The notes under the pieces were generated by a model. That model had not been told where the DNA came from. It saw only the letters and a list, made by a program, of their open reading frames with translations, and did not search any database. DNA of 64,000 bases from assembly GCF_900119145.1 (NCBI RefSeq), contig NZ_FPIY01000002.1:310001-374000 (forward strand), read 5' to 3'. Origin of the DNA: Cellulophaga fucicola. Lineage in GTDB: Bacteria; Bacteroidota; Bacteroidia; Flavobacteriales; Flavobacteriaceae. Of this stretch, positions 54,206-63,338 are shown in pieces (position 1 is the stretch's first letter; each line of letters begins with the position of its first letter). The position numbers and the translations under genes are program-made.

Positions 54206-55264
54206 ATGCATATCGGAATTACAGGAACTGGTAGTTACATACCATCCATAACTACCTCAAACTCAGACTTTATAAATAACACTTTTTTAAATACCGATGG
54301 CTCCGCCATACCTAACTCTAATGAAGTTATAATAGAGAAGTTTAAAAAAATAACAGGAATAGAGGAAAGAAGGTATGCAAAAAAAGATCAAAACACATCG
54401 GACATTGCATATTTAGCTGCTGAAAAAGCAATAAAAGATGCCAATATAGATAAAGAAACAATAGATTATATTATTGTTGCACATAACTTTGGAGACGTTT
54501 CTCACGGACAAATTCAAGGAGATGTCTTACCTAGTTTAGCTAGCAAGGTTAAACACTTACTAAAAATTAAAAATCCAAAGTGTGTTGGTTACGACATTCT
54601 TTTTGGTTGTCCAGGATGGGTACAAGGCACTATACAAGCCTATGCTTTTATAAAAGCTGGTTTAGCCAAAAGATGCTTGGTAATAGGTGCAGAAACACTG
54701 TCTAGGGTTGTTGATCCTTACGATCGTGATTCTATGATATATTCTGATGGCGCAGGTGCTACTATAATAGAAGCTACAAATGATTCTGGTAATATTTTAG
54801 CCCACAACACAGCAACCTATACTGTTGACGAGGCTAACTATCTATTCTTTGGAAAAACATACAACAAAGAAGATAAAAATGACCGCATGTATATTAAAAT
54901 GCACGGTCGTAAAATATATGAATTTGCTGTAACTCACGTTCCGCAAGCGATGAAAGATTGTTTGGATGAAAGCGGAATAGCTATAGATGACGTAAAAAAG
55001 ATATTTATACATCAGGCAAATGAAAAAATGGATGAAGCTATTGTAAGTAGGTTTTACAAATTGTACAATAAAAATATGCCTACAGACATTATGCCAATGA
55101 ATATTTACAAACTTGGCAATAGCTCCGTAGCAACCATTCCTACACTTTTTGACGTTGTTAGAAAAGGAAAATTAGAAAATCACGCTGTAAAAAAAGGAGA
55201 TGTTGTTATATTTGCGAGCGTTGGCGCTGGTATGAACATCAATGCCATAGTTTACAAATATTAA
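54206..55264 (+). CDS. 3-oxoacyl-ACP synthase III-like (FabH family) protein
   Basis: The 352-residue thiolase-fold enzyme has the triad Cys135 (ILFGCPGWVQ), His269 (IFIHQANEKMD) and Asn305 (KLGNSSVAT). This is the KAS III arrangement, so it is catalytically intact. It begins MHIGITGTGSYIPS. It starts a run with a methyltransferase (1-bp gap) and a glycosyltransferase, an association that suggests a special lipid or polyketide-like product rather than the main fatty acid pathway, though a housekeeping role is possible. Confidence 0.88.
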   Translation: MHIGITGTGSYIPSITTSNSDFINNTFLNTDGSAIPNSNEVIIEKFKKITGIEERRYAKKDQNTSDIAYLAAEKAIKDANIDKETIDYIIVAHNFGDVSHGQIQGDVLPSLASKVKHLLKIKNPKCVGYDILFGCPGWVQGTIQAYAFIKAGLAKRCLVIGAETLSRVVDPYDRDSMIYSDGAGATIIEATNDSGNILAHNTATYTVDEANYLFFGKTYNKEDKNDRMYIKMHGRKIYEFAVTHVPQAMKDCLDESGIAIDDVKKIFIHQANEKMDEAIVSRFYKLYNKNMPTDIMPMNIYKLGNSSVATIPTLFDVVRKGKLENHAVKKGDVVIFASVGAGMNINAIVYKY

Positions 55265-55265
55265 A

Positions 55266-55790
55266 ATGTACGAAAAAACATATCCTAGCAAACGTTTTAA
55301 ACATACGCTAGAATTTCTTCAAAAGCACGTTAACACTAAAGAATCTATTTTAGATCTAGGCGTAAAAAATCCTTTATCTAAAATTATGACAGAACAAGGC
55401 TACAAAGTAACCAATACAAAAGGAGAAGATTTAGATATCGACTTTTCTTCGGTTACCGCAACACAAACAGACGTTGTCACTGCTTTTGAAATTTTTGAAC
55501 ATTTACTAGCTCCTCTTAACGTACTTAAAGAAATTAAGAGCGACAAACTAGTTACTAGCATTCCGCTAAACCTTTGGTTTGCTCCTGCCTATAGAAGCAA
55601 AACAGATAAATGGGATAGACACTACCACGAATTTGAAGATTGGCAGTTTGATTGGTTACTAGAAAAAGCTGGCTGGGAAATAAAAGACACTGCAAAATGG
55701 ACTAATCCTATTAAAAAAATTGGACTTAGACCAATACTACGTAGTTTTACTCCTAGGTACTATATTGTATATGCAGAAAGAAAAAAATAG
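55266..55790 (+). CDS. SAM-dependent methyltransferase-like protein
   Basis: The 174-residue protein has a short Rossmann-like domain: ESILDLGVKNPLSKIMTEQGYKVTNTKGEDLDID (SAM site, LDLG) and VVTAFEIFEHLLAP, with later NLWFAPAYRSKTDKWDRHYHEFEDWQFDWLLEKAGWE. This is typical of small class I methyltransferases. It starts 1 bp after the stop codon of the KAS III-like gene. Substrate unknown. Confidence 0.82.
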   Translation: MYEKTYPSKRFKHTLEFLQKHVNTKESILDLGVKNPLSKIMTEQGYKVTNTKGEDLDIDFSSVTATQTDVVTAFEIFEHLLAPLNVLKEIKSDKLVTSIPLNLWFAPAYRSKTDKWDRHYHEFEDWQFDWLLEKAGWEIKDTAKWTNPIKKIGLRPILRSFTPRYYIVYAERKK

Positions 55791-55810
55791 TATCCTTTTA
55801 TCTTTTTAGT

Positions 55811-56662
55811 ATGATGTATTACATTATAATTCCCGCTCACAATGAAGAAGCTTTTATAGCAAAAACGTTAAACTCTATACTTCATCAAACCTTAGCACCT
55901 AAAAAAGTAATTATTGTAAATGATAATTCTACTGATGGCACTGAAACAATTATAGACTCTTTTACAGACAAACACAGCATCTTTAAAAAAGTAAACACAA
56001 CATCTTCTACCAAACATATGCCTGGTAGTAAAGTTATAAATGCTTTTACAAAAGGATTAGACGTTTTAGATAACAAATACGACTTTATTGTAAAGTTAGA
56101 TGCAGATATTATTTTACCTGAAAATTACTTTGAAAAAATAGCTGGTATTTTTAAGAGTGACAAAACTGTAGGTATTGCTGGTGGCTTTGCATACGAAGAA
56201 GATAAAAATGGCAACTGGAAACTCAATCACCCAATGAACAAAGACCACGTTCGTGGCGCATTTAAAGCCTATAGAAAATCTTGTTTTAAAAGCATAAACG
56301 GATTACGTAGTGCAATGGGCTGGGACACTGTAGACGAGCTTTTAACACAATACAACAACTACACCATATATACAGATACAAGTTTAAAAGTAAAGCATTT
56401 AAGACCTACAGGAAACGCATATAACAAACAAGCTAAATTACTACAGGGAAAAGCTATGTACGCAATGCGATATGGCTTTGTCATAAGCTGCATTGCATCT
56501 CTAAAAATGGGGTTAAAACAAAAAAAAGCAGCTGTTTTTTTTGATAACCTATCTGGTTACTCAAGTGCTAAAAAAGAAAAATTGCCCTTTTTGGTTACAC
56601 CAAAAGAAGGCAATTTTATTCGTAATCTTCGCTGGAAGAATATTAAAAGTAAATTATTTTAA
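55811..56662 (+). CDS. Family 2 glycosyltransferase
   Basis: The 283-residue protein has a GT-A fold. The N-terminal part is YIIIPAHNEEAFIAKTLNSI, then KKVIIVNDNSTDGT, and the metal-binding DAD-type motif KLDADIIL. Later comes GGFAYEEDKNG and MGWDTVDELLTQ with an acidic site. No C-terminal membrane helix is seen. It probably transfers a sugar onto a lipid or polysaccharide. It converges on the phosphatase gene, sharing a TTAA stop (56659-56662). Confidence 0.88.
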   Translation: MMYYIIIPAHNEEAFIAKTLNSILHQTLAPKKVIIVNDNSTDGTETIIDSFTDKHSIFKKVNTTSSTKHMPGSKVINAFTKGLDVLDNKYDFIVKLDADIILPENYFEKIAGIFKSDKTVGIAGGFAYEEDKNGNWKLNHPMNKDHVRGAFKAYRKSCFKSINGLRSAMGWDTVDELLTQYNNYTIYTDTSLKVKHLRPTGNAYNKQAKLLQGKAMYAMRYGFVISCIASLKMGLKQKKAAVFFDNLSGYSSAKKEKLPFLVTPKEGNFIRNLRWKNIKSKLF

Positions 56663-58353
56663 TTCTGTAAAACAGCTTCAATAGGTTTACCAGTTGTTCC
56701 GTTAGGAGCAGCCATACCTAATAAAGCTGAAACTGTTGGCGCTATATCAGGAATTTCTGTAAGCTGTACTGTACTTCCTTTTTTAATTCCTTTTCCAAAA
56801 AACAACAAAGGCACATGAGTATCATAAACCCTTGGAGAACCGTGTGTAGATCCCGTTCTTGAATAACTAATATACCCTGGTTTTAAAACAACAATAACAT
56901 CACCAGAACGTTTTTGATTGTATCCGTTTTGCACAACATAAGGTATACCTCTTGTGTAATTATTTTGCCACATTTGGTAAGCTGTATATGTTTTGTCTAC
57001 ATCACTAAAAGTAAGTAACTCATTTGCAAAAGCTTCTTGTACTGTTTTAGGATCCAAATCTAAGTTTGCAATTACTTTATGATCTAAAAATATTTGATCA
57101 TTAGAAACATTCTTTATTAAATCCTCTGACCCAAACTTAAAGTTAGACCACTCGTTTAATTTAGCAGATATTTCTTTATAACTAATATACTCACCCGGTA
57201 TTTTATTATCCTTTAAGTATGTTGGCACTTGTACGGCCGCATGATCTGCACTTAAAAAAACTGTATACTCTCCTTTACCTACTTCCGTATCTAACTCCTT
57301 AAATAAACGAGCCAAATCCTGATCTAAACGAAGGTAAGTATCTTCAACCTCTTTAGAATTAACTCCAAATTGATGTCCTACATAATCCGTAGAAGAAAAA
57401 CTAACAGCTAAAAAATCTGTAACAGCATCTTTTCCCAGATTTTCTCCCTTTAAAGCTGCTATAGCAAAATCTGTTGTTAAACTATTACCATAAGGAGTAG
57501 CCTTAATAATATCAAAACCATTATTATCATCCCAAATTGCAGGTAAATTATGCGGAAAACTTGTTGATGTTTCACCCTTAAACTTACCCTCATAATTATT
57601 TTCATCAGTACCACTTTCTACATATGTATTTATATCTTTTAGAGTAGTCCAAGTCTTTTTATATTTTTCTGCAGCATCAGAAGAATTAAAACTAGTAACC
57701 CATTTAGGCAAACTATTCATGTAATAAGAACTAGTTATAAAGTTAGCCTCATCTTTACCAACAAACCAATATGCAGCATTGGCAGCATGACCGCCCGGCA
57801 AGACCGCCCCTCTATCTTTTATAGCAACAGCAATAACTTTACCCTTCATTTGTGTATGCAAACGCAATTGATCTGTAACCGTAGTTGTTAACATTCTATT
57901 TGGGCTCATTTTACCTTCACTCCCAGTTGTACCAACAGAATTATAGTTACTATCACCTGCACAATATACATTTACACCTAAATCTTTGTCGTACCAATTA
58001 TTACCAATTATACCATGCATTGCAGGTGTAGTTCCGGTATATACAGAAGTATGACCAGGGCCTGTACTTGTTGGAGAATAATTATAATGGTGATTTTTTG
58101 CCGTAAAGCCTTCATTTACCATACGCTTAAAACCATCCCCACCGTATTGATCCCAAAAACGTGTAAGATAGTCGTACCTCATTTGATCTACTATAATACC
58201 AACTACCAACTTAGGAGTTGTACTTAGAGAGGTGATATTTTGCACTTCTACATCACTTTTACTCTTCCTTTTAGATTTTTTTTGCGCATTAATTCCCTCT
58301 GTGTTAGACACAAAAAACACAGCTAATAATGCCGCAATTAGTCTTCTCTTCAT
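56659..58353 (-). CDS. pafA: PafA-type alkaline phosphatase
   Basis: The 564-residue protein has a signal peptide ending GINA-Q near residue 24. Metal and catalytic residues fit PafA of flavobacteria: Asp56 in VDQM and the nucleophile Thr97 in NYSPTSTGPGH, the same 41-residue distance as Asp38-Thr79 of PafA. SSTDYVGHQFG and LSADHAAVQVP supply further metal ligands. PafA hydrolyses phosphate monoesters in the periplasm and is often phosphate-independent. It is convergent with the glycosyltransferase gene. Confidence 0.92.
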   Translation of the reverse strand: MKRRLIAALLAVFFVSNTEGINAQKKSKRKSKSDVEVQNITSLSTTPKLVVGIIVDQMRYDYLTRFWDQYGGDGFKRMVNEGFTAKNHHYNYSPTSTGPGHTSVYTGTTPAMHGIIGNNWYDKDLGVNVYCAGDSNYNSVGTTGSEGKMSPNRMLTTTVTDQLRLHTQMKGKVIAVAIKDRGAVLPGGHAANAAYWFVGKDEANFITSSYYMNSLPKWVTSFNSSDAAEKYKKTWTTLKDINTYVESGTDENNYEGKFKGETSTSFPHNLPAIWDDNNGFDIIKATPYGNSLTTDFAIAALKGENLGKDAVTDFLAVSFSSTDYVGHQFGVNSKEVEDTYLRLDQDLARLFKELDTEVGKGEYTVFLSADHAAVQVPTYLKDNKIPGEYISYKEISAKLNEWSNFKFGSEDLIKNVSNDQIFLDHKVIANLDLDPKTVQEAFANELLTFSDVDKTYTAYQMWQNNYTRGIPYVVQNGYNQKRSGDVIVVLKPGYISYSRTGSTHGSPRVYDTHVPLLFFGKGIKKGSTVQLTEIPDIAPTVSALLGMAAPNGTTGKPIEAVLQN

Positions 58354-58466
58354 TGCAATTATTTTTATTGATAACGTAAATGTAAATAAATAAACTTTTA
58401 AATTTTTTATTTGGATGTCAAATGAAAGTTAATATTATTATTTTTACAGACAGAAGTCTATTTTAT

Positions 58467-59204
58467 ATGAATTACATAGCATCTATTGGCAGTTATTTTA
58501 TAATGATTAAAGAAGTTTTTAGGAAGCCCACAAAATGGTCTATCATGAAAACCCTTATCCTTAAAGAAATAGACGAATTGGTTTTTGGCTCTTTGGGTAT
58601 CATCATCTTTATTTCGTTTTTCATTGGTGGTGTTGTAACCATACAAACTGCACTAAACCTTACAAACCCTTTAATACCAGAAAGTCTTATTGGTTTTGCC
58701 GCAAGACAATCTGTAATATTAGAGTTTGCTCCAACATTTACCTCTATTATTATGGCTGGTAAAGTTGGATCTTATATTACATCTAGTATTGGCACAATGC
58801 GTGTTACAGAACAAATAGATGCACTAGAAGTTATGGGAGTAAATTCTTTAAACTACTTGGTTTTCCCTAAAATTATAGCCCTATTATTATATCCGTTTGC
58901 TATTGCAATTGCAATGTATGTTGGTATTTTTGGAGGATGGATAGCTGGCGTTTTTGGTGGTTTTACAACAAGTGCTAGTTTTATTGAAGGAATTCAACTA
59001 GATTTTATTCCGTACCACGTTGCATATGCTTTTATAAAATCTATAATATTTGCTTTTGTTATTGCGACTATACCATCTTTTCACGGGTATTATATGAAAG
59101 GTGGTGCTTTAGAAGTTGGTAAAGCAAGTACCACTGCCTTTGTCTGGACCAGTGTTGCTATTATTATTTTAAACTATATATTAACTCAATTACTATTAGG
59201 ATAA
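58467..59204 (+). CDS. mlaE: MlaE-type ABC transporter permease
   Basis: The 245-residue permease has the MlaE fold, with the phrases FISFFIGGVVTIQTALNL, MAGKVGSYITSSIGTMRVTEQIDALEVMGVNSLNYLVFPK and ATIPSFHGYYMKGGALEVGKASTTAFVWTS. I chose ATG 58467 (MNYIASIGSYFIMIKEV), the family N-terminus; the frame is open 15 residues further up. It is the inner-membrane part of a phospholipid transporter. Its last base overlaps the ATP-binding gene. Confidence 0.93.
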   Translation: MNYIASIGSYFIMIKEVFRKPTKWSIMKTLILKEIDELVFGSLGIIIFISFFIGGVVTIQTALNLTNPLIPESLIGFAARQSVILEFAPTFTSIIMAGKVGSYITSSIGTMRVTEQIDALEVMGVNSLNYLVFPKIIALLLYPFAIAIAMYVGIFGGWIAGVFGGFTTSASFIEGIQLDFIPYHVAYAFIKSIIFAFVIATIPSFHGYYMKGGALEVGKASTTAFVWTSVAIIILNYILTQLLLG

Positions 59205-59971
59205 TGATAGAGGTAGATAACTTACACAAATCTTTTGGCGAATCGCATATTTTAAAAGGTGTAACAACTAGTTTTGAAAAAGGAAAAACTAACCTAATTA
59301 TAGGACAAAGTGGGTCTGGTAAAACTGTATTTTTAAAATGTTTACTTGGTTTATTTACTCCAGATGAAGGATACATCTGCTATAATGGGAATATTTATAA
59401 CGACTTATCTCCTGATCAAAAAAGAAACCTTAGACAAGAAATGGGGATGGTTTTTCAAGGCAGTGCCTTGTTCGATTCTCTTACTGTAGAAGGCAATGTA
59501 ATGTTCCCTTTAGAAATGTTTACAAAACAGTCTAAGTCAGAAATGCAAGACCGCGTTAATGCCGTTTTAAAAAGAGTAAACCTAATAGATGCTCACCATA
59601 AATATCCATCTGAAATTTCTGGAGGTATGCAAAAAAGGGTCGCAATTGCAAGAGCAATTGTAATGAATCCTAAGTATTTGTTTTGTGATGAACCAAACTC
59701 TGGTTTAGATCCAAAAACCGCTATACTAATAGATAACCTTATACAAGAGATTACTCAAGAATACGATATTACTACTGTAATTAATACCCATGATATGAAC
59801 TCTGTTATGGAAATAGGACAAAAAATCTTATTCCTAAAAAACGGACATAAAGAATGGGAAGGCACTAATAAAGAGATTTTTAAAACAGATAATGAAGCTG
59901 TAACTGACTTTGTTTATTCTTCAGAATTGTTTAAAAAAGTTAGACAAATGTATATTGAAGAACGAAATTAA
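59204..59971 (+). CDS. mlaF: MlaF-type ABC transporter ATP-binding protein
   Basis: The 255-residue ATPase has Walker A GQSGSGKT (34-41), the signature EISGGMQKRVAIARA and Walker B YLFCDEPNSGLDP. It drives the MlaE permease for phospholipid movement between membranes. It overlaps mlaE by 1 base. The mlaD substrate-binding partner, which usually follows, is not next in line here; a DUF389 gene converges instead. The stop codon is shared with that gene in a TTAA palindrome (59968-59971). Confidence 0.94.
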   Translation: MIEVDNLHKSFGESHILKGVTTSFEKGKTNLIIGQSGSGKTVFLKCLLGLFTPDEGYICYNGNIYNDLSPDQKRNLRQEMGMVFQGSALFDSLTVEGNVMFPLEMFTKQSKSEMQDRVNAVLKRVNLIDAHHKYPSEISGGMQKRVAIARAIVMNPKYLFCDEPNSGLDPKTAILIDNLIQEITQEYDITTVINTHDMNSVMEIGQKILFLKNGHKEWEGTNKEIFKTDNEAVTDFVYSSELFKKVRQMYIEERN

Positions 59972-61473
59972 TTCTTTAATTCTCGTACTTGAATATTCTT
60001 ATCTTTCAATCTTAACTTTAACCATTCAGATATTTTTTTCATATCTGCATCTTTATCTTTAGACTTTGTTTTTAGCTTCCAATTAACCTCAAAAACAGGG
60101 ATAGTATCTACTTTTTTAAAATCAGTACGTATTGTATAAGAGTAACCTATAGAAGCTAAGTTTTCATAGTTAGCTTTGGCCTCTGCACTTACATCATTAA
60201 AAGGAATTTGCTTAGATACAATTTTTTGTAATTGTGTTAACTCTTTCTCTAATAGGGCAATTTTTTCTTCTTTACCCATTAACTCAGCTTTCTTAGCCTG
60301 GTATAACTCGTCTACGTATTTTATCTGATCTACTTCTTTATTTTTAGAACCTTGAATAATTTTTAAATCAGTATCCGCAAGCTCTTCATAATCTTCATTC
60401 TTTATCGTATTCCAACTAGAAATAATATTATCTGGAACCAATTCTTCTCCCATAAACATCACCTCTATAACAGATTTTTTCGGATTCTTATTTTTACCTA
60501 ATATTTTATCTAACAAAGTTCTATCCCCTCCATGATATTCTATATTAGTTAAATTCTCTAAATACATACCATTACCAGCAAACTGATATTTTGCAATATT
60601 TTCAGAAACAAATTTTTGTGCATCACCTCTAAATTGAGATTCACCTAAGGCTTTAACAAATGTCCAACCAGCAGGAACCATCATTAAAATAGCAACTATA
60701 GAAGCAAGCCTACTTATTAACCTACGGCGCTCAGAATTAGCATATCTTACCATAGGGAAACGCAATATTTTTATAACCAAGAAGGTTGCTAAAGCTATAA
60801 AAATAGTATTAATAGTAAACAAATACATTGCTCCACTAGCGTAATCCCAATTCCCAATTGCCAAGCCAAAACCTACCGTACACAAAGGAGGCATTAATGC
60901 CGTTGCAATTGCTACTCCAAAAATTACACTCGCAATAGTTCCTTTTTTTGCACGTGCAATAACCAAAGCTAAACCACCAAAAAATGCAATAAGAACATCT
61001 CTAATATCTGGTGCAGTACGTGCTAAAAGTTCTGAAGACTCATCTCTTAAAGGAAAAAATTTAAAAAATAAAAAGGCAGTAAGAATACTTAAGACCACCA
61101 TTACTCCAAAATTCTTAAGAGAACGGCGTAATGTATCAATATCATTAATAGCTAATGATAAACCCATACCTAAAATAGGACCCATTAATGGTGATATTAA
61201 CATGGCACCAATAACAACAGCTGTAGAATTTGCATTTAAACCAATAGAAGCTATAAAAATAGAGCATATTAAAATCCAAGAAGTATGTCCTTTAAAAGGT
61301 ATATCTGCCACTATAGATTCTCTAGTAGCTTCTTGGTCTGTATTATTACGTATATCTAAAAGTTCTTTTAAAAATTTCTTTGTACTTCCCAATAAGCCTT
61401 GAAAATCTTTCTTTACATTTTCTGATGACTCATTACCTGCAACATTATTTTCTTGCTCTGTATTATTACTCAT
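59968..61473 (-). CDS. DUF389 (TIGR00341-like) membrane protein
   Basis: The 501-residue protein has a polar N-terminus (~70 residues) and then about seven membrane helices with the DUF389 phrases SIGLNANSTAVVIGAMLISPLMGPILGMGLSLAI and GVAIATALMPPLCTVGFGLAIGNWDYASGA. The C-terminal ~200 residues are polar, with a helical segment near 370-400. Function is not established. It converges on mlaF and is 11 bp downstream of manC on the same strand. Confidence 0.92.
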   Translation of the reverse strand: MSNNTEQENNVAGNESSENVKKDFQGLLGSTKKFLKELLDIRNNTDQEATRESIVADIPFKGHTSWILICSIFIASIGLNANSTAVVIGAMLISPLMGPILGMGLSLAINDIDTLRRSLKNFGVMVVLSILTAFLFFKFFPLRDESSELLARTAPDIRDVLIAFFGGLALVIARAKKGTIASVIFGVAIATALMPPLCTVGFGLAIGNWDYASGAMYLFTINTIFIALATFLVIKILRFPMVRYANSERRRLISRLASIVAILMMVPAGWTFVKALGESQFRGDAQKFVSENIAKYQFAGNGMYLENLTNIEYHGGDRTLLDKILGKNKNPKKSVIEVMFMGEELVPDNIISSWNTIKNEDYEELADTDLKIIQGSKNKEVDQIKYVDELYQAKKAELMGKEEKIALLEKELTQLQKIVSKQIPFNDVSAEAKANYENLASIGYSYTIRTDFKKVDTIPVFEVNWKLKTKSKDKDADMKKISEWLKLRLKDKNIQVRELKN

Positions 61474-61484
61474 ATAGACTGGTA

Positions 61485-62555
61485 TTATTTACCAAATTTT
61501 TCCTTAACCTCGTTTAAGATAATCTTAATATCTTGCTCTTTGTCTTTAGGACAAATTAATAAAACATCTTCCTTATCTACTACAATATAATTATCTAAGC
61601 TATCTAAAACCACAACTTTATCTTTTGCCGTACGTACTATATTACCATTAGAGTTTCTATCTAACAACTTAGCTCCAACAACAGCATTTTCTGCTTTATT
61701 CTTATCTAGCTTATCATACAAAGAACCCCATGTACCAAGATCATTCCAATCAAAAGTCGCTGGTAAAACAAATATGCTTTTAGAATGCTCCAGAATAGCA
61801 TAATCTATAGATATATTCTCTGCTAAAGCATAGTTTTTAGCGATAAAATCTTTCTCCCTTGGTGTATTGTAATCATCCATTCCAGAATTAAATAATTCGT
61901 ATTGTTTAGGCTGAAACGTTTTAAATGCATCAACTATTGTCTTTACACTCCACATAAATATACCTGCATTCCAAAGAAAATTACCTTGACTAATAAATTC
62001 TTTGGCTGTATTATAATCTGGTTTTTCTCTAAACTGATTTACTTTTTTAATTTCTAAATCAGCATTTTTATTATACTCAATATACCCAAATCCCGTATTA
62101 GGAAATGTTGGCTTAATGCCTAGTGTACATAATACATCTTCGCTCTCACACTTAGTAAAACATTGTTTCACGTTATCTTCAAAAGCATCTTCATCTTCAA
62201 TCCAATGGTCACTAGGAGCAACTATCATTACCGCATTAGGATTCTCTTTCTTAATTTTCAGGGCTGCATACAAAATACAAGGAGCAGTGTTGCGCATTGC
62301 AGGTTCTAAAACTACTTGATCTTGCGTTAACATTGGCAATTGCTCTAAAACCAGGTCGTTGTAACTTTCATTAGTTAACACTAGAATATTCTCTTTAGGA
62401 ATAAATTTATGTAGTCTATTAAACGTTTTCTGAATTAAAGTATCACCAGAACCTAACATATCATGAAACTGCTTAGGGTATTCGGCCGTACTTACAGGCC
62501 AAAACCTAGACCCAATACCGCCAGCCATTATAACTGCGTAATAATTTTTGTTCAT
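61485..62555 (-). CDS. manC: Mannose-1-phosphate guanylyltransferase
   Basis: The 356-residue enzyme has the nucleotidyltransferase signature MAGGIGSRFWPVSTAEYPKQF near the N-terminus, followed by VLTNESYNDLV, APSDHWIED and FREKPD. It makes GDP-mannose from mannose 1-phosphate and GTP. It has no isomerase domain, as the usual fused enzyme is longer. It starts 4 bp after the SprT-like gene ends. Confidence 0.95.
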   Translation of the reverse strand: MNKNYYAVIMAGGIGSRFWPVSTAEYPKQFHDMLGSGDTLIQKTFNRLHKFIPKENILVLTNESYNDLVLEQLPMLTQDQVVLEPAMRNTAPCILYAALKIKKENPNAVMIVAPSDHWIEDEDAFEDNVKQCFTKCESEDVLCTLGIKPTFPNTGFGYIEYNKNADLEIKKVNQFREKPDYNTAKEFISQGNFLWNAGIFMWSVKTIVDAFKTFQPKQYELFNSGMDDYNTPREKDFIAKNYALAENISIDYAILEHSKSIFVLPATFDWNDLGTWGSLYDKLDKNKAENAVVGAKLLDRNSNGNIVRTAKDKVVVLDSLDNYIVVDKEDVLLICPKDKEQDIKIILNEVKEKFGK

Positions 62556-62559
62556 GTTA

Positions 62560-63159
62560 TTAATCTTTTATAAGTTCTACTTCTGCGTTAGGTTGAAAAA
62601 CGTAGGTTCTTCCACTGGATATTTCAACACACTCATATCTCTTTATTTTTCTGCTCCCCTTTTTAAATAACTTACCGTTGTAAATTCTAAACACACTACC
62701 TATTGGTAACTCAAAAATATATGTTTTATTTGACACAGGATCAAATTGCTTTAATGCTAACGATAACTTAGCATCTGTATCACTACTTGCCTTAGGATTT
62801 TTAAAATGATTAGCTATAACCGGCAATACTTTTGTTGGAAATATTTCTGGCCTTATAAATGGCAACATTAAAGACTGAAACGTTTTTTTCCACTCTATAC
62901 CGTGTGGCTTAATACGTCTTCCATATTTTTCAAAAGCGACTAAATGTGCAATCTCATGTATTAAGGTTATTAAAAATCTATATTTATTTAATGATGCATT
63001 TATTGTTATTTGGTGCATACCGCTTGGTAACCTTCTATAGTCACCGTGACGGGTAACTCTGTCTCCTACAATTTTTAGATGCACTGCATTTATTTTTATC
63101 AAAGAAACACAAGCTTGCACAGCTCTTTCTGGTAGATATTTTAGAAGGGTACTCTCCAT
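62560..63159 (-). CDS. SprT-like zinc metalloprotease-type protein
   Basis: The 199-residue protein has the HEIAH zinc motif (His68-Glu69-x-x-His72) and a third likely ligand His86 (PHGIEW), within a SprT-like domain at residues ~15-100. The C-terminal part contains KRYECVEISSGRTYVFQPN, which lacks the two CxxC pairs of a zinc ribbon. The family includes SprT and Spartan-type proteases. The role here is unknown. It is 4 bp upstream of manC. Confidence 0.88.
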   Translation of the reverse strand: MESTLLKYLPERAVQACVSLIKINAVHLKIVGDRVTRHGDYRRLPSGMHQITINASLNKYRFLITLIHEIAHLVAFEKYGRRIKPHGIEWKKTFQSLMLPFIRPEIFPTKVLPVIANHFKNPKASSDTDAKLSLALKQFDPVSNKTYIFELPIGSVFRIYNGKLFKKGSRKIKRYECVEISSGRTYVFQPNAEVELIKD

Positions 63160-63284
63160 ATAAACAAAAATAATAGATTCTACCTTTTACTGCTAAGGTT
63201 CACAGTTTATTTTGTAGTAAAATACAACTTTTTTAAATTATTTTTTAACGACTTATATAATATTTACTCACAACACATCAAAAC

Positions 63285-63315
63285 AAAACTGCCTATTAAA
63301 AAAACAGGCAGTTTT
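63285..63315. terminator. Bidirectional hairpin terminator
   Basis: AAAACTGCCT (63285-63294) pairs with AGGCAGTTTT (63306-63315), loop 11 nt. It ends the SDR gene (minus strand). Confidence 0.85.
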
Positions 63316-63338
63316 ATTATTCTAATTTATGCTACAAA

